Source: Nematostella vectensis (lineage: Eukaryota > Cnidaria > Anthozoa > Actiniaria > Edwardsiidae). Taken from it: a stretch of 64,000 nt of DNA. Below the pieces are notes generated by a model. That model ran no database searches. It was not told the DNA's origin and saw nothing but the letters and a program-made list of their open reading frames with translations. Each line of letters begins with the position of its first letter. The stretch's first letter is position 1. Made by a program: the position numbers and the translations under genes. Location: positions 16,061,453-16,125,452 of the forward strand of contig NC_064044.1 in NCBI RefSeq assembly GCF_932526225.1, given 5' to 3'. Below are positions 41,510 through 56,076 of the stretch, in pieces.

Positions 41510-41653
41510 ATTTCATTATAACTATGATAATTTCTTTGTTTTATATATAGAAAGGTATATATAACAAGTTTGACAATATATATTTCATTATAACTATGAT
41601 AATTTCTTTGTTTTATATATAGAAAGGTATATATAACAAGTTTGACAATATAG
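41510..41653. repeat. 72-bp tandem duplication
   Basis: Two almost identical 72-bp units, each ATTTCATTATAACTATGATA...GTATATATAACAAGTTTGAC. Confidence 0.95.
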
Positions 41654-41943
41654 AAGGCCAATGATAACAAGAGTAACATCTTCCCAAGAAACCAATGCAG
41701 AGTAATTGATTATTAGTAGTCTTTAATTTTGTTTATCTCTTCTCTTCTCTCAATCGTTTGATATTGTTGTTTTCGCTATTGCTTTGTTCAGGGCAGGAAC
41801 AGTCGAAACAAATAAATTACAAAAGGTCTACCCATTCATTGTCTCTCATCTGAACTACACGACACAAGAAGATTACATGTGATGTTCTCTGAAGAAAGGT
41901 TTTCTTTTATCATAACTGAACTGATTGATTTTATTTAATAATA

Positions 41944-44820
41944 TATAGATTTAGGCACTGCCTAAAAGCGGAGCCAGCATAAACACCTTTTGTGTTGACT
42001 GATCAAAGGTATTATTGGGGGATCTAGGATCCTGCTCTCTACTGAGATTTATTTATTGTACCAACCAAATGGATCCAGGCCTTATTCAATAATTTAAATT
42101 ATGCAGTACATCAAAGTTACCAAACACAATTCCTGGTGTGAATATGGCTGTCAAAGTTGTCAAGAGTCTAATGGTAAATTCTTATGTCCCATCATAGAAG
42201 TTCCATTATGAATATTTTTTTTAACCAAAACAATACTCCCACAAGCTTTGCCCTTGTGCAGAAAATGTCATGGATGTAACAGCATTCCAAAGATTCAAAA
42301 TAATATATTTAGACTGTTTAGATGCCATACTGTAATTTTTATGTATTGATTTAGTGGCGATTCTCTCCTTCATTGGACCGAATATTCAGAAAAATGTCTG
42401 GAAATTAAAATCCAAAAATATATCTCCTTTCATGCATTACATATTGGTGCACACCACTTTACCATATAGTGGCCTTGTTGTTGGTGGCCGACTCACAAAT
42501 GAATGCAATAAAGAAAAAACAGATCGAAAATGCTAACTTCTAATTTCAAACCAAACCCTTTCATTGATCTATGTTTGGGGTAGAGAGGAATCAAAGAATA
42601 TCAATTGACTAAAAAATAATCGACGGGAGAGGAGATATAAAGTGAATTGACTCAACTTGAAAGGTTTGGTGAAAAAAATAAAACAGTAATGAAAATAATT
42701 TGATTGAGCATTCCTTAACATTTCCCCTTTCCCATTATCTTAACCCTTTCACCACCACAGACCTCTAAAGAGGCCATGTCTTTGCTATCCAAGCTATGTG
42801 AACAGAATTATATTATTGAAAAAGAACAAGGTTGTTGCTAGTGTTATAAAGTTTAAGTATCTTGCCCTAAAAAACCCTTCCCCTCAATAAAAGTTCCATT
42901 CATGTACATTTGTAAAGCTACATTCTGACAAGCTTTGTTCTTGCGAAGAACAATGGATGAAACAGGATTTCAAAGATGGATTTTTTTAGTGTCAGACACA
43001 ATTTTAGATAAGATGCAATGCTGAAGATTTAATGTACCGTTTTAAGTGGTGATTTTCCATCCCCATGGGAATTAATATCTACAAATATACATTCAGTAAT
43101 GCATTATATTTTGGTGTTTTGAGAAACCCTGGATCTAACTATTCCAATGAAATAAATCTAAACATCTAAAATAAATGTAATGGGCAAGAGACTTGGAAAG
43201 AAAATCCTAAAAAGAAAATACAAGTGAAAGTAATAAATGAAAATTTCTAATTTAAAAATCAAATCTGTTCATTAATTTATTTTTGGTGTAGAGGGGAAAT
43301 AGCAAAGAGCATCAATTGCATCAAGAAAATATAATAACAATAATGTGATAATTATATTCAGTACTTTTCTAAAATATCCCCTTTCCCATTATCTTTAGGT
43401 TGATAGAAAACTGTTTTCTTTACAGATTTATTATTTAAAAAGCAAAAGTGTGTTTTTAGTTTTATATTATATAAGTATCTTGTTCTAAAAAAACCTATGA
43501 GTGTGTACTGCTGAATCACATAGTAATGAACTAGTCATTTGCGCCCCCTCCCTTATGGTCCCGCAGAAGTCAGGGGTTAATGTGGGGTTTTAGACCACTT
43601 TTTAACCAAAATATGTCAAGAGGGGTGGTGGTATTGACTGTTTTTTACTTTTAACTTGGAAACAGGCTTTTATTAAAGTTTAATCCCCCACCCTTCCCTG
43701 GGATCATGGGTGTGGGGGTATCAAATGACTAGTGAATAAGAACATCCTACTGTTCTCTTCAAGACATGATTTTTAATTCTCATGTCTTCCAGTCTTTAGC
43801 ATTCATCTTGGCCCTCAGGTAGTTCCTGGTTCATAAAAGAGTGAAAACAATTATTTACTATTTCTTTCAAAACAATCTTTTTATCAAGCCATTTATAATC
43901 TAAACTAATTTTCCACAACTATTTGAAAAAAAAAATAAACACATGAGATGCAAGATGCAGACAATAACAACAATACATATTGAAAATAGTTTTTTTTTAT
44001 CCTCGGTAAGTAAAATTTCTCTTGTAAGTTGAAAAAGCTGCTGTATCTTCTAAGGATATGTATCTTCTTAGGACTAAGAGCACAGGATATAAAGACAAGA
44101 ACGGTCTTCTTTAGCAGTATTTGACAAATGCAACACGATATTGGTTAGCCTTTATGAAATATCTCAACACAATCAATCTGCCCTGAAGAAGTCTTATTAA
44201 AGACCAATTCCAGTTTTTGTTGTATTGTATTTTATTCAACACAATCAAGAATATAGATAAAACGAAGAATGTCAAAACAAAACCTGTTATGCTCAAATAA
44301 TTTGATTACTAAGTTAAGTACTCGCATTCTCAAAGCATACAAAAAGGACAACAAAAAGCCTAATAACTGTCATATCCTCAATAGACAATACAAATCGTCG
44401 TCCGAAACTCACCTTGCATTGTTTTTTTTTTTGTTTTTTGGTCGCTTTCTTGTGGTTCTGTTCGCTTTTTAATGTGAACTGTTACTTGCTTAAATTTACT
44501 ATCTAAAACCAGATAAATCTTGGCGTGAATGAATGTTAGTAGATCTCCTCTAGTTGACTTTACCCTTAAGTCACAAAATTTGAGACAAAATAAATAATCA
44601 TCGCATAATCGACAAGAACTTTTTCCCTTGCTCCGTGCTTGTATTTAGTCGCAATTTCGGGGCCGAGTGGGGCCTGGGAGTCGCGCGGCTGACTGGCTGG
44701 CTGGCGAGTGACACCACAGGGTACCTGCGCGATGACCACAAAAACCAAGTCGCATACCTATACCATATTTCTATGCCTATGGGGCTACGCGCGCGGCCTG
44801 CGGCCGCGCTTGGCTCCGCT
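41944..44820 (+). mobile_element. Non-coding 2.9-kb element T1, copy A
   Basis: Nearly the same sequence recurs at 60782-63735 in direct orientation. Ends carry short inverted motifs, AGCGGAGCCAGC at 41967-41978 and GCTTGGCTCCGCT at 44808-44820, preceded by a CG-rich palindromic stretch (CGCGCGCGGCCTGCGGCCGCGC). No long open frame, so it is a non-autonomous DNA element or a satellite-like repeat. The inner sequence keeps only a few indels between copies. Confidence 0.8.
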
Positions 44821-44895
44821 ATTATAATCATCATAATTTTTTTCTTTCTTTTATATACGGTATAGGTATATGTAACAAGTTTGACAATGTCATTT

Positions 44896-45520
44896 TCACT
44901 GTCGACTGAGCAGTATCCGGCTGAAGCGACGTTAGAGAATTGATATAAGAAGAAGTAAAAGCAATTTCAAGCCTTGTACAAATAAGATACCCTTTTAAGG
45001 CCAATGTACAGGCTTGGCATCTTGATGCGAGAAATATAATAGCGTTCACTGATATACAGGAGTAATGCTTACCTTATGTAATGAGCGATTTTGAGATGAC
45101 AATTGGTTCTAGCAAGACGCAACGCAAAACACAGGGCCGCCTGACAATGAAATTCTGTCAAGATAATGAGATAAATAACTGGCAGATCTCAAAACAAAAG
45201 AAATACTGTGGAATATTCAAAGAAACCATCGGCGATGCTAGAAGACAAAGAACAAGGACGAAAACAACACAAAACAATAACAATAAAATATCAAAACATT
45301 AAAAACTCTGTTTGAATTTCATTTAGATACATTTAAAGTAGAGTGTAACCGCGCGCGCATAGGGTGGAGCCCCAAACCATGAGACTGATTTCTCAACTCC
45401 CACTTGCATTTCAGTCGTGTGTGCTGCTTTATAGCTAACAGAGATTTCCAAAGTACAGTACTCCACCGCTTGGTGACGTTTCTGTTCGGGACAGGATACT
45501 CTCACCTTGGTCGAGGCCAA
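44896..45520. repeat. Dispersed repeat R1, copy 2
   Basis: Diverged copy of 40745-41190, directly after T1 copy A. R1 therefore flanks T1 copy A on both sides. Confidence 0.68.
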
Positions 45521-45639
45521 GCTGGTCAATCAGACTGCAACGCGTAGATGTATTAACCAAAGGGGGCCCTAGATGGTAAGCCTATCTTCAGCAATACCTA
45601 GTCAAACAAGTCCAAGAAACAAAAGATGGCATTTAGTGA

Positions 45640-47010
45640 TGGCTGGAGGCCTTCTTAATTCACCTGGCTATTGTCCAGCACTACTACCCCCAGCAATAGA
45701 ATGGCCCACAGCAGTATCTCCTCACGATTCTTTCCACCAATAGTCAGTTTGGCTCAGCATTTCGTGAACAAGTGATCGCACTACATCTCCAGGACTAGTC
45801 GCTATTCGAGGCCAAGCTCTTCAATTTCCATACAGCCTTTTTCATTTCTTGTGTCCCTCCCCTGCAGGCGAGGTCCCCATATGTGGTGTACTATATTTTG
45901 TAGAACAAGGGGGAATAGGTGGCACCTGACTACTCCAAGCGTCGGTTAGCCGATAGAGCTTTAGTTCTGCTTGAAAACTTTTACCCAGTGAGTAGCTTCT
46001 GTTGTCATGCACTACTATCCCCAAAGATGGAATTATCTGCACCAGTATATCCTTGATTCTTTGCACCTATCGTCAGTTTGCTGGGAGAGCATGGTATTTC
46101 ATGAACAAGTGGTTGCACTGAACTTTGGGGACTAGTCGTCGAAGCCCAGCTCTTCATTTTCCAAACAGCCGCTCCCACTTCTCATGTCTTTTGCTTTTCT
46201 GATTGCACTACATCTTCAGGACTAGTCGTTATTCGAAACCCAGCTCCTCAATTTCCATACAGCTGCCTCTACTTCTTGTGTACTGGTGTACTGGTGTACT
46301 GTACTGTATTTTTAGAAGGTCTTTTTTTGAAATTCCATTCCTTGGCTCGAGAGATAAAAAATACTGGAACGCAAATGGATATCATGCTCGATACTAATTT
46401 CAACCACCGAAACCGAATTAGGATTAGGATTACGGTTAGTGTTAGTGTTAGTGATTAGAGTAAAGGTGGTTGTATCTTAGCGAGCAGCTGCCACTGTTCA
46501 CTAGCCGGGGCTGCCAGGTTTTACCCCAGCCCCGGTCAATTCCTGCGGCCCAGCCTACTACAGCAGTGGCCTATGCAGCAATTTGTCGAAGGCAGTTACA
46601 AGTTTTACCCAACTTTTACGACTATCAAGTCTTAACGGATAACTTATTGTTGTCTTTTTCTGTGCCGGGCCCCATCCACCTTTTCACAGCAGTTTGTTAG
46701 CCCAACTTTGTGCTGGCCCCAATGATAGCCCTCCCTAGATTGTAACAGGAAAATTAATGGACCTGAGGGACCTTCAGTCTCGAAATTCGTCACTGGCCTT
46801 CCAGGCAGAAGATAAGGTAATAGTAGATTGGATGCTTATGTTCACCAATACACAGTCAACGAGGACCTTAAAACCAATAGGTGACATTTTGCATTAGTTG
46901 ACGGCCTTCTGTGTTGTCACACACTACCACACCCTGCGATGGAAGGATCTACACCAGTAACTCCTTACAATCTTTTAAACAAATCGTCAGTTTTATGTTC
47001 AAGCGCTGAA
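45640..47010. repeat. Three diverged copies of a roughly 0.33-kb repeat
   Basis: Copies near 45656-45840, 45994-46200 and 46905-47010 share blocks in the same order: TTGTC-CACACTAC-CCC, ...GGA-TCTACACCAGTA, ATTCTTT..CACC..TCGTCAGTTT, CATGAACAAGTG and GGGACTAGTCG. A further half copy (GCACTACATCTTCAGGACTAG) is at 46204-46265. No coding. Confidence 0.65.
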
Positions 47011-47039
47011 TTTTGTGAGCGCACCCTTGTGTTCCCTTG

Positions 47040-48415
47040 TTCACCCTTGTGCTCCCATGTTTACCCATGTGCTCCCTTGTTCACCCAAGTGCGGCCTTGT
47101 TCTCCCATGTTGACCCTTATGCTACCCTTGAGTTCCCTTGTGCTCCCTCGTTCACCCTTGCGCTTCCTCGTTCACCCTTGTTTACCCTCGTGCTCCCATG
47201 TTCATCCATGAGCTCCCTTGTTCACTATTGTTAACTCTTGTGCTCTCTTGTTAACTCTTGTGCTCTCTTGTTAACTCTTGTGCTCTCTTGTTAACCCTTG
47301 TGCTCTCTTGTTAACCCTTGTGCTCTCTTGTTAACCCTTGTGCTCTCTTGTTAACCCTTGTGCTCTCTTGTTAACCCTTGTGCTCTCTTGTTAACCCTTG
47401 TGCTCTCTTGTTAACCCTTGTGCTCTCTTGTTAACCCTTGTGCTCTCTTGTTAACCCTTGTGCTCTCTTGTTAACCCTTGTGCTCTCTTGTTTACCCTTG
47501 TGCTCTCTTGTTTACCCTTGTGCTCTCTTGTTTACCCTTGTGCTCTCTTGTTTACCCTTGTGCTCTCTTGTTTACCCTTGTGCTCTCTTGTTTACTCTTG
47601 TGCTCTCTTGTTTACCCTTGTGCTCTCTTGTTTACCCTTGTGCTCTCTTGTTTACCCTTGTGCTCTCTTGTTTACCCTTGTGCTCTTTTGTTTACCCTTG
47701 TGCTCTCTTTTTTACCCTTGTGCTCTCTTTTTTACCCTTGTGCTCTCTTTTTTACCCTTGTGCTCTCTTTTTTACCCTTGTGCTCTCTTTTTTACCCTTG
47801 TGCTCTCTTTTTTATTTCTTGTGCTCTCTTTTTACCCTTGTGCTCTCTTTTTTACCCTTGTGCTCTCTTTTTTACCCTTGTGCTCTCTTTTTTACCCTTG
47901 TGCTCTCTTTTTTACCCTTGTGCTCTCTTTTTTACCCTTGTGCTCTCTTTTTTACCCTTGTGCTCTCTTGTTTACCCTTGTGCTCTCTTGTTTACCCTTG
48001 TGCTCTCTTGTTTACCCTTGTGCTCTCTTGTTTACCCTTGTGCTCTCTTGTTTACCCTTGTGCTCCCTTGTTAACCCTTGTGCTCCCTTGTTAACCCTTG
48101 CGCTCCCTCGTTCACCCTTGTGCTCCAATGTTCACCCATGAGCTTCCTTGTTCACCCTTGTTTACCCTTGCGCTCCCTTGCTCACCTCTGCGCTCCCTTG
48201 CTCACCCTTGTGCTCCCATGTCATCCTTGTGCTACCATGTTTACCCTTACGCTACCCATGTTCACCCTTGTGCTTCCTTGTTCACCCTTGTGCTTCCTTG
48301 TTCACCTTTGCGCTCCAATGTTCACCCTTGTGCTCCCTTGTTCACCTTTGCGCTCACTTGTTTATCCTTGTGCTCCCATGTTCACCCTTGTGCTCCTTTG
48401 TTTACTCTTGTGCAC
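47040..48415. repeat. 20-bp minisatellite, unit TGCTCTCTTGTTTACCCTTG
   Basis: A regular array at about 47230-48070 with exactly 20-bp period, flanked by degenerate copies. Variants occur in blocks: TTAACCC units (to about 47490), then TTTACCC units, then TTTTTTACCC units (about 47700-47960), then TTTACCC again. Plus-strand frames read as Cys-Ser-Leu repeats and are not genes. Confidence 0.95.
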
Positions 48416-48539
48416 CTAAGAACTCAAGCAAAACTCAAGAACACAAGCAAAAACTCGAGCACTCACTCAAGCATTCAAACAATTAGGAACATTACCCTTG
48501 CGCACCCATTTCCAGTTTTTTAACCTTGGGTACCCTTGT

Positions 48540-49200
48540 GCACCCCCCCCCCATTCTCAACCTTGATTAATCAAAATTGTGTTCCCTTGCTTCCTTGTTG
48601 ACGAGGATTTAAAAAACTAAAACAATTTGTCATAAATTGTATTATCTGTACGGTATTATCGCAACAACATTTGAAGAATGTTATCTGGTTGTAATTATTA
48701 AAGCAGTATAAGGTATGAAGATGTAACCAGCGAAACAGCAGACTTTATCCAGTTACTAAGCTAATTAACTTCAATCAGAATAATACTTCAAAAATTAACT
48801 TCAATCAAAATACTTTAAAATTCATTGCATCCTCCCTTTCCTTATTAAGAGAAAGATTGGCCCTTGCTATTGAACATTTGTTCAAGACATGAACAAGGTT
48901 GCAAAAATTGATTCAGCAAAACAGTGATCGAAATAATAATAATTACCACTTTTGCTACCATAAAAGACTAAAGCTCTTGCCTTTAGTATCGTAGGAGGGA
49001 AAAGGATAAAAATATAATATCAAAATTGCTGATGTATATGGATTATATTTATTGAAGAAAAGTGTCCTAGTCTCCAATAAGTCTTCTTTCTTCTTTGGGT
49101 TGCTAATTTTTCAGCCTTGAAATGAAAATGAACTTGTATTCTCGCCTTACACTAAGATTACTCTATTTTGTGGTAGGAGAAAAGGGATACTGATTAGACA
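48540..49200. other. AT-rich spacer
   Basis: A short poly-C run at 48543-48552, then AT-rich DNA without gene signals up to the foldback element. Confidence 0.5.
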
Positions 49201-49248
49201 ATATATATATATACACTTAAAAATCTCCCACCAATCAGCATCTATATA

Positions 49249-49295
<47 letters not shown>

Positions 49296-49479
49296 GGCAG
49301 ATGAGAGCTAAAAGCTAGCCATACCATTCAATGATTGGCTCTCAGAGTACATTGGATGAGACTAAACATCAAAGATACACTACTGGCCTAAGCCTATGAC
49401 ATGCCTTCTAAAATATCCAGAAGGTATCACTGCAGCTAAGGCGAAAGGAAAAGAAAAACAAATCAACAATTTTTTTATT

Positions 49480-50690
49480 TATCCATTTATTTTATAAATA
49501 AATGAATGAAATAGAATAAATAAAAAAATGAATAAAAGAATAAAAATTAAAATAAAACAAAATAAAAGAAACAAGTGCAATAAATAAATTCAATGAATCA
49601 ATAAATCCAATAAATAAAACAAATAGATAAATAAATAAATCATCTTATTTCAATATATTAATTAGAGTGGTTTTCAAAATCCCGTGCACCAAAATGTAAT
49701 TGTTAAAGTGTAGTAGCCAAGCCAAGCCAAAACAAAACAGAACAATGACATTACAGTGTATTAGTACTAAATAAAATAAATAGTAATTCATGGGTGTTTG
49801 AAAACCACTCTAATATTCCAAATAAATTCAATATTTATTTATATGTTCATTTATTTACTTCTATTTATTTATCTTAGTATTTTAATAACATATCTATTTC
49901 AGTTATTTATTGTAGCAATTTTATTCATTTATTTTAATTTTTTAAGTAATTCGTAATTTATTTTCTATTTATTTATTATATTTATGTATTTATTAATAAT
50001 TTGCTTCCATTCGTTTATTCTGTTTATTGTATATTTTTATATATTCATTTATTTACCCTCGCAATTTTATTCCTTATTTATCCATCTATTCATTTACTTA
50101 TTCATTTGCTTTATCATCTATTTATTCATTTATTTATTTACTTGTTTAATTATCTATTTATCTTCTTTGTTTGACTTTATGATTAGTATTTTATTATTCA
50201 TTATTTATTTATTATTTATTAATTGATTATTAATTTATTTATTTATTATTTATTTACTTATTTACCTATTTAATTATTTATTTATTTGTTTAAATTTTTT
50301 TTATTTCGTTATTTTTTAATTTATTTATTTAGGTACTCATTTATAATATTAACGTATTCATTTTATTTTTTTATTCATTGATTTATATTTATTATTCACT
50401 TATTCATCAATTAATTAATTTTATTTATTTATTCAATTATTGTATAAATATTTAATTATTTATTCAATTATTTTGTCGCTATTTATCTATTCATTATTTT
50501 TTTATTCATTTATTTATTAAGATTATTTTTTAACCAGTTATTTTGTTTGTATATTTACTTATACATTTATTTTTTACTTATTTATCTAGTTATTTATTTC
50601 TTATTTGCTTATTCAATTATTTTATTTATCTACTTATTCAATTATTTTATTTATCTACTTATTCAATTATTGACTTATTCAATTATTGAC
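49480..50690. repeat. TTTATTTATT low-complexity DNA, left part
   Basis: AATAAATA-rich for 180 bases (the mirror of the right arm), then TTTATTTA-rich to the satellite. Confidence 0.85.
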
Positions 50691-53600
50691 TTATTCAATT
50701 ATTGACTTATTCAATTATTTACTTAGTTACTTATTTCTTTAGTTACTAATTTACTTAGTTACTTATTTAGTTAGTTACTAATTTAGTTACCCATTTAGTT
50801 AGTTACTTATTTAGTTACTTAGTTACTTATTTAGTTAGTTTCTTATTTAGTTAGTTAATAATTTACGTAGTTACTTATTTAGTTACATAGTTACTTATTT
50901 AGTTACATAGTTACTTATTTAGTTACTTAGTTACTTATTTAGCTACTTATTTAGTTACTTAGTTACTTATTTAGTTACTTAGTTACTTATTTTGTTACTT
51001 AGTTACTAATTTACTTAGTTACTTATTTAGTTAGTTAGTTACTTATTTAGTTACTAATTTACTTAGTTACTTATTTAGTTACTTAGTTACTTATCTAGTT
51101 AGTTATTAATTTACTTAGTTACTTATTTAGTTACTTAGTTACTTATTTAGTTACTTAGTTACTTATTTAGTTACTTATTTAGTTACTTAGTTAGTTAGTC
51201 ACTAATTTACTTAGTTATTTAGTTACTAATTTACTTAGTTACTTATTTAGTCACTTAGTTACTTATTTAGTTACTTAGTTACTTATTTACTTAGTTACTA
51301 ATTTACTGAGTTACTTATTTAGTTAGTTTCTTATTTAGTTAGTTAATAATTTACTTAGTTACTTATTTAGTTACATAGTTACTTATTTAGTTACTTAGTT
51401 ACTTATTTAGTTATTTAGTTACTTAGTTACTTATTTACTTAGTTACTAATTTACTTAGTTACTTATTTAGTTACTTAGGTATTTAGTTACTTAGTTACTT
51501 AGTTACTTATTTACTTAGTTACTAATTTACTGAGTTACTTATTTAGTTAGTTTCTTATTTAGTTAGTTAATAATTTACTTAGTTACTTATTTAGTTACAT
51601 AGTTACTTATTTAGTTACTTAGTTACTTATTTAGTTACTTAGTTACTTATTTAGTTACTTAGTTACTTATTTAGTTACTTAGTTACTTATTTAGTTACTT
51701 AGTTACTTATTTAGTTACTTAGTAATATATTTAGTTACTTAGTTACTTATTTAGTTAGTTAATAATTTACTTAGTTACTTATTTAGTTACATAGTTACTT
51801 ATTTAGTTATTTATTTAGTTACTTATTTAGTTACTTAGTTACTTATTTAGCTACTTATTTAGTTACTTATTTAGTTACTTAGTTACTTATTTTGTTACTT
51901 AGTTACTCATTTACATAGTTACTTATTTAGTTAGTTACTTATCTAGTTAGTTATTAATTTACTTACTTACTTATTTAGTTACTTAGTTACTTATGTAGTT
52001 AGTTATAAATTTACTTAGTTACTTATTTAGTTACTTAGTTACTTATTTAGTTACTTAGTTACTTATTTAGTTACTTATTAAGTTACTTAGTTATTTAGTT
52101 ACTTAGTTACTTATTTACTTAGTTACTAATTTACTTAGTTACTTATTTAGTTACTTAGTTACTCTTATTTAGTTACATCGTTACGTATATAGTTACTTCG
52201 TTACGTATATTTACTTACTTATTTAGTCAGTTACTTATTTAGTCACTTAGTTACTTATTTAGTCACTTAGTTACTTATTTAGTTACTTAGTTACTTATTT
52301 AGTTAGTTACTAATTTACTTAGTTACTTATTTAGTTACTTAATTACTTATTTAGTTACTTCGTTTCGTATATAGTTACTTAGTAACTTATTTAGTTACTT
52401 AGTTACATATTTAGTTACTTAGTTACTTAGTCACTAATTTACTTAGTTACTAATTTACTTAGTTATTAATTTACTTATTTAGTTACTTAGTTACTTATTT
52501 AGTTACTTCGTTTCGTATATAGTTACTTAGTTACTTATTTAGTTACTTAGTTAGTTATTTAGTTACTTAGTTACTAATTTACTTAGTTACTTATTTAGTT
52601 AGTTAGTTACTTATTTAGTTACTAATTTACTTAGTTACTTATTTAGTTACTTAGTTACTTATCTAGTTAGTTATTAATTTACTTAGTTACTTATTTAGTT
52701 ACTTAGTTACTTATTTAGTTACTTAGTTACTTATTTAGTTACTTAGTTACTTATTTAGTTATTTAGTTACTTAGTTACTTATTTACTTAGTTACTAATTT
52801 ACTTAGTTACTTATTTAGTTACTTAGGTATTTAGTTACTTAGTTACTTAGTTACTTATTTACTTAGTTACTAATTTACTGAGTTACTTATTTAGTTAGTT
52901 TCTTATTTAGTTAGTTAATAATTTACTTAGTTACTTATTTAGTTACATAGTTACTCATTTAGTTACTTAGTTACTTATTTAGTTACTTAGTTACTTATTT
53001 AGTTACTTAGTTACTTATTTAGTTACTTAGTAATATATTTAGTTACTTAGTAACTTATTTAGTTAGTTAATAATTTACTTAGTTACTTATTTAGTTACAT
53101 AGTTACTTATTTAGTTATTTATTTAGTTACTTATTTAGTTACTTAGTTACTTATTTAGCTACTTATTTAGTTACTTATTTAGTTACTTAGTTACTTATTT
53201 TGTTACTTAGTTACTCATTTACATAGTTACTTATTTAGTTAGTTACTTATCTAGTTAGTTATTAATTTACTTAGTTACTTATTTAGTTACTTAGTTACTT
53301 ATGTAGTTAGTTATAAATTTACTTAGTTACTTATTTAGTTACTTAGTTACTTATTTAGTTACTTAGTTACTTAGTCACTAATTTACTTAGTTATTAATTT
53401 ACTTAGTTAATTATATAGTTACTTAGTTACTTATTTAGTTACTACTTTACTCAGTTACTTATTCAATTACTTATTTAGTTACTTAGTTCCTTATTCAGTT
53501 ACTTAGTTACTTATTGAGTTACTTAGTTACTTATTTAGTTACTTAGTTACTTATTTAGTTACTTAGTTACTTATTTAGTTACTTAGTTACTTATTTAGTT

Positions 53601-55340
53601 ACTTAGTTACTTATTTAGTTACTTAGTTACTTAATTAGTTACTTAGTTACTTATTTAGTTACTTAGTTACTTATTTACTTAGTTACTAATTTACTTAGTT
53701 ACTTATTTAGTTACTTAGTTACTTATTTAGTTACATCGTTACGTATATAGTTACTTCGTTACGTATAGTTACTTATTTAGTCAGTTACTTATTTAGTCAC
53801 TTAGTTACTTATTTAGTCACTTAGTTACTTATTTAGTCACTTAGTTACTTATTTAGTTAGTTACTAATTTACTTAGTTACTTATTTAGTTACTTAATTAC
53901 TTATTTAGTTACTTCGTTTCGTATATAGTTACTAAGTTAGTTAATTAGTTACTTATTTAGTTACTTAGTTACTTAGTCACTAATTTACTTAGTTACTAAT
54001 TTACTTAGTTACTTATTTAGTTAGTTACTACTTTACTTAGTTACTTATTTAGTTACTTAGTTACTTATTTAGTTACTTAGTTAGTTACTTAGTTATTTAG
54101 TTACTTAGTTACTTATTTACTTAGTTACTTATTTACTTAGTTACTTATTTAGTTACTTAGTTACTTATTTAGTTACATCGTTACATATATAGTTACTTCG
54201 TTACGTATAGTTACTTACTTACTTATTTAGTCAGTTACTTATTTAGTTACTTAGTTACTTATTTAGTCACTTAGTTACCTATTTAGTTACTTAGTTACTT
54301 ATTTAGTTAGTTACTAATTTTCGTAGTTACTTATTTAGTTACTTAATTACTTATTTAGTTACTTCGTTTCGTATATAGTTACTTAGTTACTTATTTAGTT
54401 ACTTAGTTACTTAGTCACTAATTTACTTAGTTACTAATTTACTTAGTTACTTATTTAGTTAGTTACTAATTTACTTAGTTATTAATTTACTTATTTAGTT
54501 ATTAATTTACTTATTTAGTTATTAATTTACTTATTTAGTTACTTAGTTACTTATTTAGTTACTTCTTTTTGTATATAGTTACTTAGTTACTTATTTAGTT
54601 ACTTAGTTACTTAGTCACTAATTTACTTAGTTACTAATTTACTTAGTTATTTAGTTACTAATTTACTTAGTTACTAATTTACTTTGTTACTAATTTACTT
54701 AGCTACTTATTTAGTTACTTAGTTACTTATTTAGTTACTTAGTCACTAATTTACTTAGTTACTAATTTACTTAGTTATTTAGTTACTAATTTACTTAGTT
54801 ACTTATTTAGTTACTTAGTTACTTATTTAGTTAGTTACTTATTTAGTTAGTTACTAATTTACTTAGCTACTTATTTAGTTACTTAGTTACTTATTTAGTC
54901 ACTTAGTTACTTATTTAGTCACTTAGTTACTTACTTAGTCACTTAGTTACTTATTTACTTTTTTAGTTAGTTACTAATTTACTTAGTTACTTATTTAGTT
55001 ACTTAATTACTTATTTAGTTACTTAGTTACTTATTTAGTTGGTTACTAATTTACTTAGTTACTTATTTTGTTACTTAGTTACTTATTTAGTCACTTAGTT
55101 ACTTATTTAGTCACTTAGTTACTTATTTAGTTAATTAGTTACTTATTTAGTTACTTAGTTACTTATTTAGTTAGTTACTAATTTACTTAGTTACTTATTT
55201 TTTAGTTACTTATTTACTTAGTTACTTATTTAGCTACTTAGTTACTTATTTAGTTCGTTAGTTACTTATTTAGTCACCTAGTTACTTATTTAGTTAGTTA
55301 CTAATTTACTTAGTTACTTATTTAGTTACTCATTTAGTTA
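50690..55340. repeat. TTAC/TTAG/TTAT satellite
   Basis: About 4.6 kb of tetranucleotide-based repeat, mostly TTAGTTACTTATTTAGTTACTTA with higher-order blocks. Blocks containing ACGTATATAGTTACTTCG or CGTTTCGTATATAG recur several times (about 52190, 52360, 53750, 53900, 54180, 54360). Strand-asymmetric: T-rich throughout on plus. Confidence 0.95.
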
Positions 55341-56017
55341 GTTACTTAGTTTCTTAGTTACTTATTCATTTATTCAATTTCTTTTCACTATTTATTCCTT
55401 TGTTTATTCAATTATTAATTTACTATTAATTATCTAGTTATTTTTATATTTATCTATTGATCTATTTACTTATTTATTCTTATTTATTAATTTATGCAGT
55501 TATTCATGAATATATTCAATTATTCATATATTTATTTACTAATTCATTTCTTTTATTTAAATATTTACGTTTATTAATAAATAAATAAGTGAAAATTAAA
55601 TAATATATTTATTATTTATTGATCTATTGATTAATTAATTGATTAATATCAAATTTTATTAATTTATTTAAAGCTATTAAATTTATTTATCCATTTATTT
55701 ATTTGATTTGATTAATTCATCCAATTTATTTCTTGTTGTTTGTTTCTTTATTTTGTTTTATTTTATTTTTATTTTTTATTCATTTTTGACTCATTTTATT
55801 TATCCATTTTATTTATTTAAATAAATGAATAAATAAATTGTTGATTTGTTTTTGTTTTTCCTTTCGCCTTTGCTCTAGTGAAACCTTCTAGATATTTGAG
55901 GAGGCACATCTGGTAAAGGTCAGTAGTTATCTTTGAAGTTTAATCTTATTCAAGATACTTTACAAGAGTCCATCATTGAATGCTTGGCTTGCTCTAAACT
56001 CCAATCTGCCCGTGTGG

Positions 56018-56076
<59 letters not shown>

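Noticed and set aside
46410-46460. TTAGGATTAGGATTACGGTTAGTG, telomere-like repeat
   Set aside because: Too short and irregular to be an interstitial telomere tract.
47230-48070. CRISPR-like regular 20-bp periodicity
   Set aside because: No unique spacers and a eukaryotic context; it is a minisatellite.
47438-48523. Plus-strand frames of about 200 codons rich in Cys/Leu/Ser
   Set aside because: Translations of the 20-bp minisatellite.
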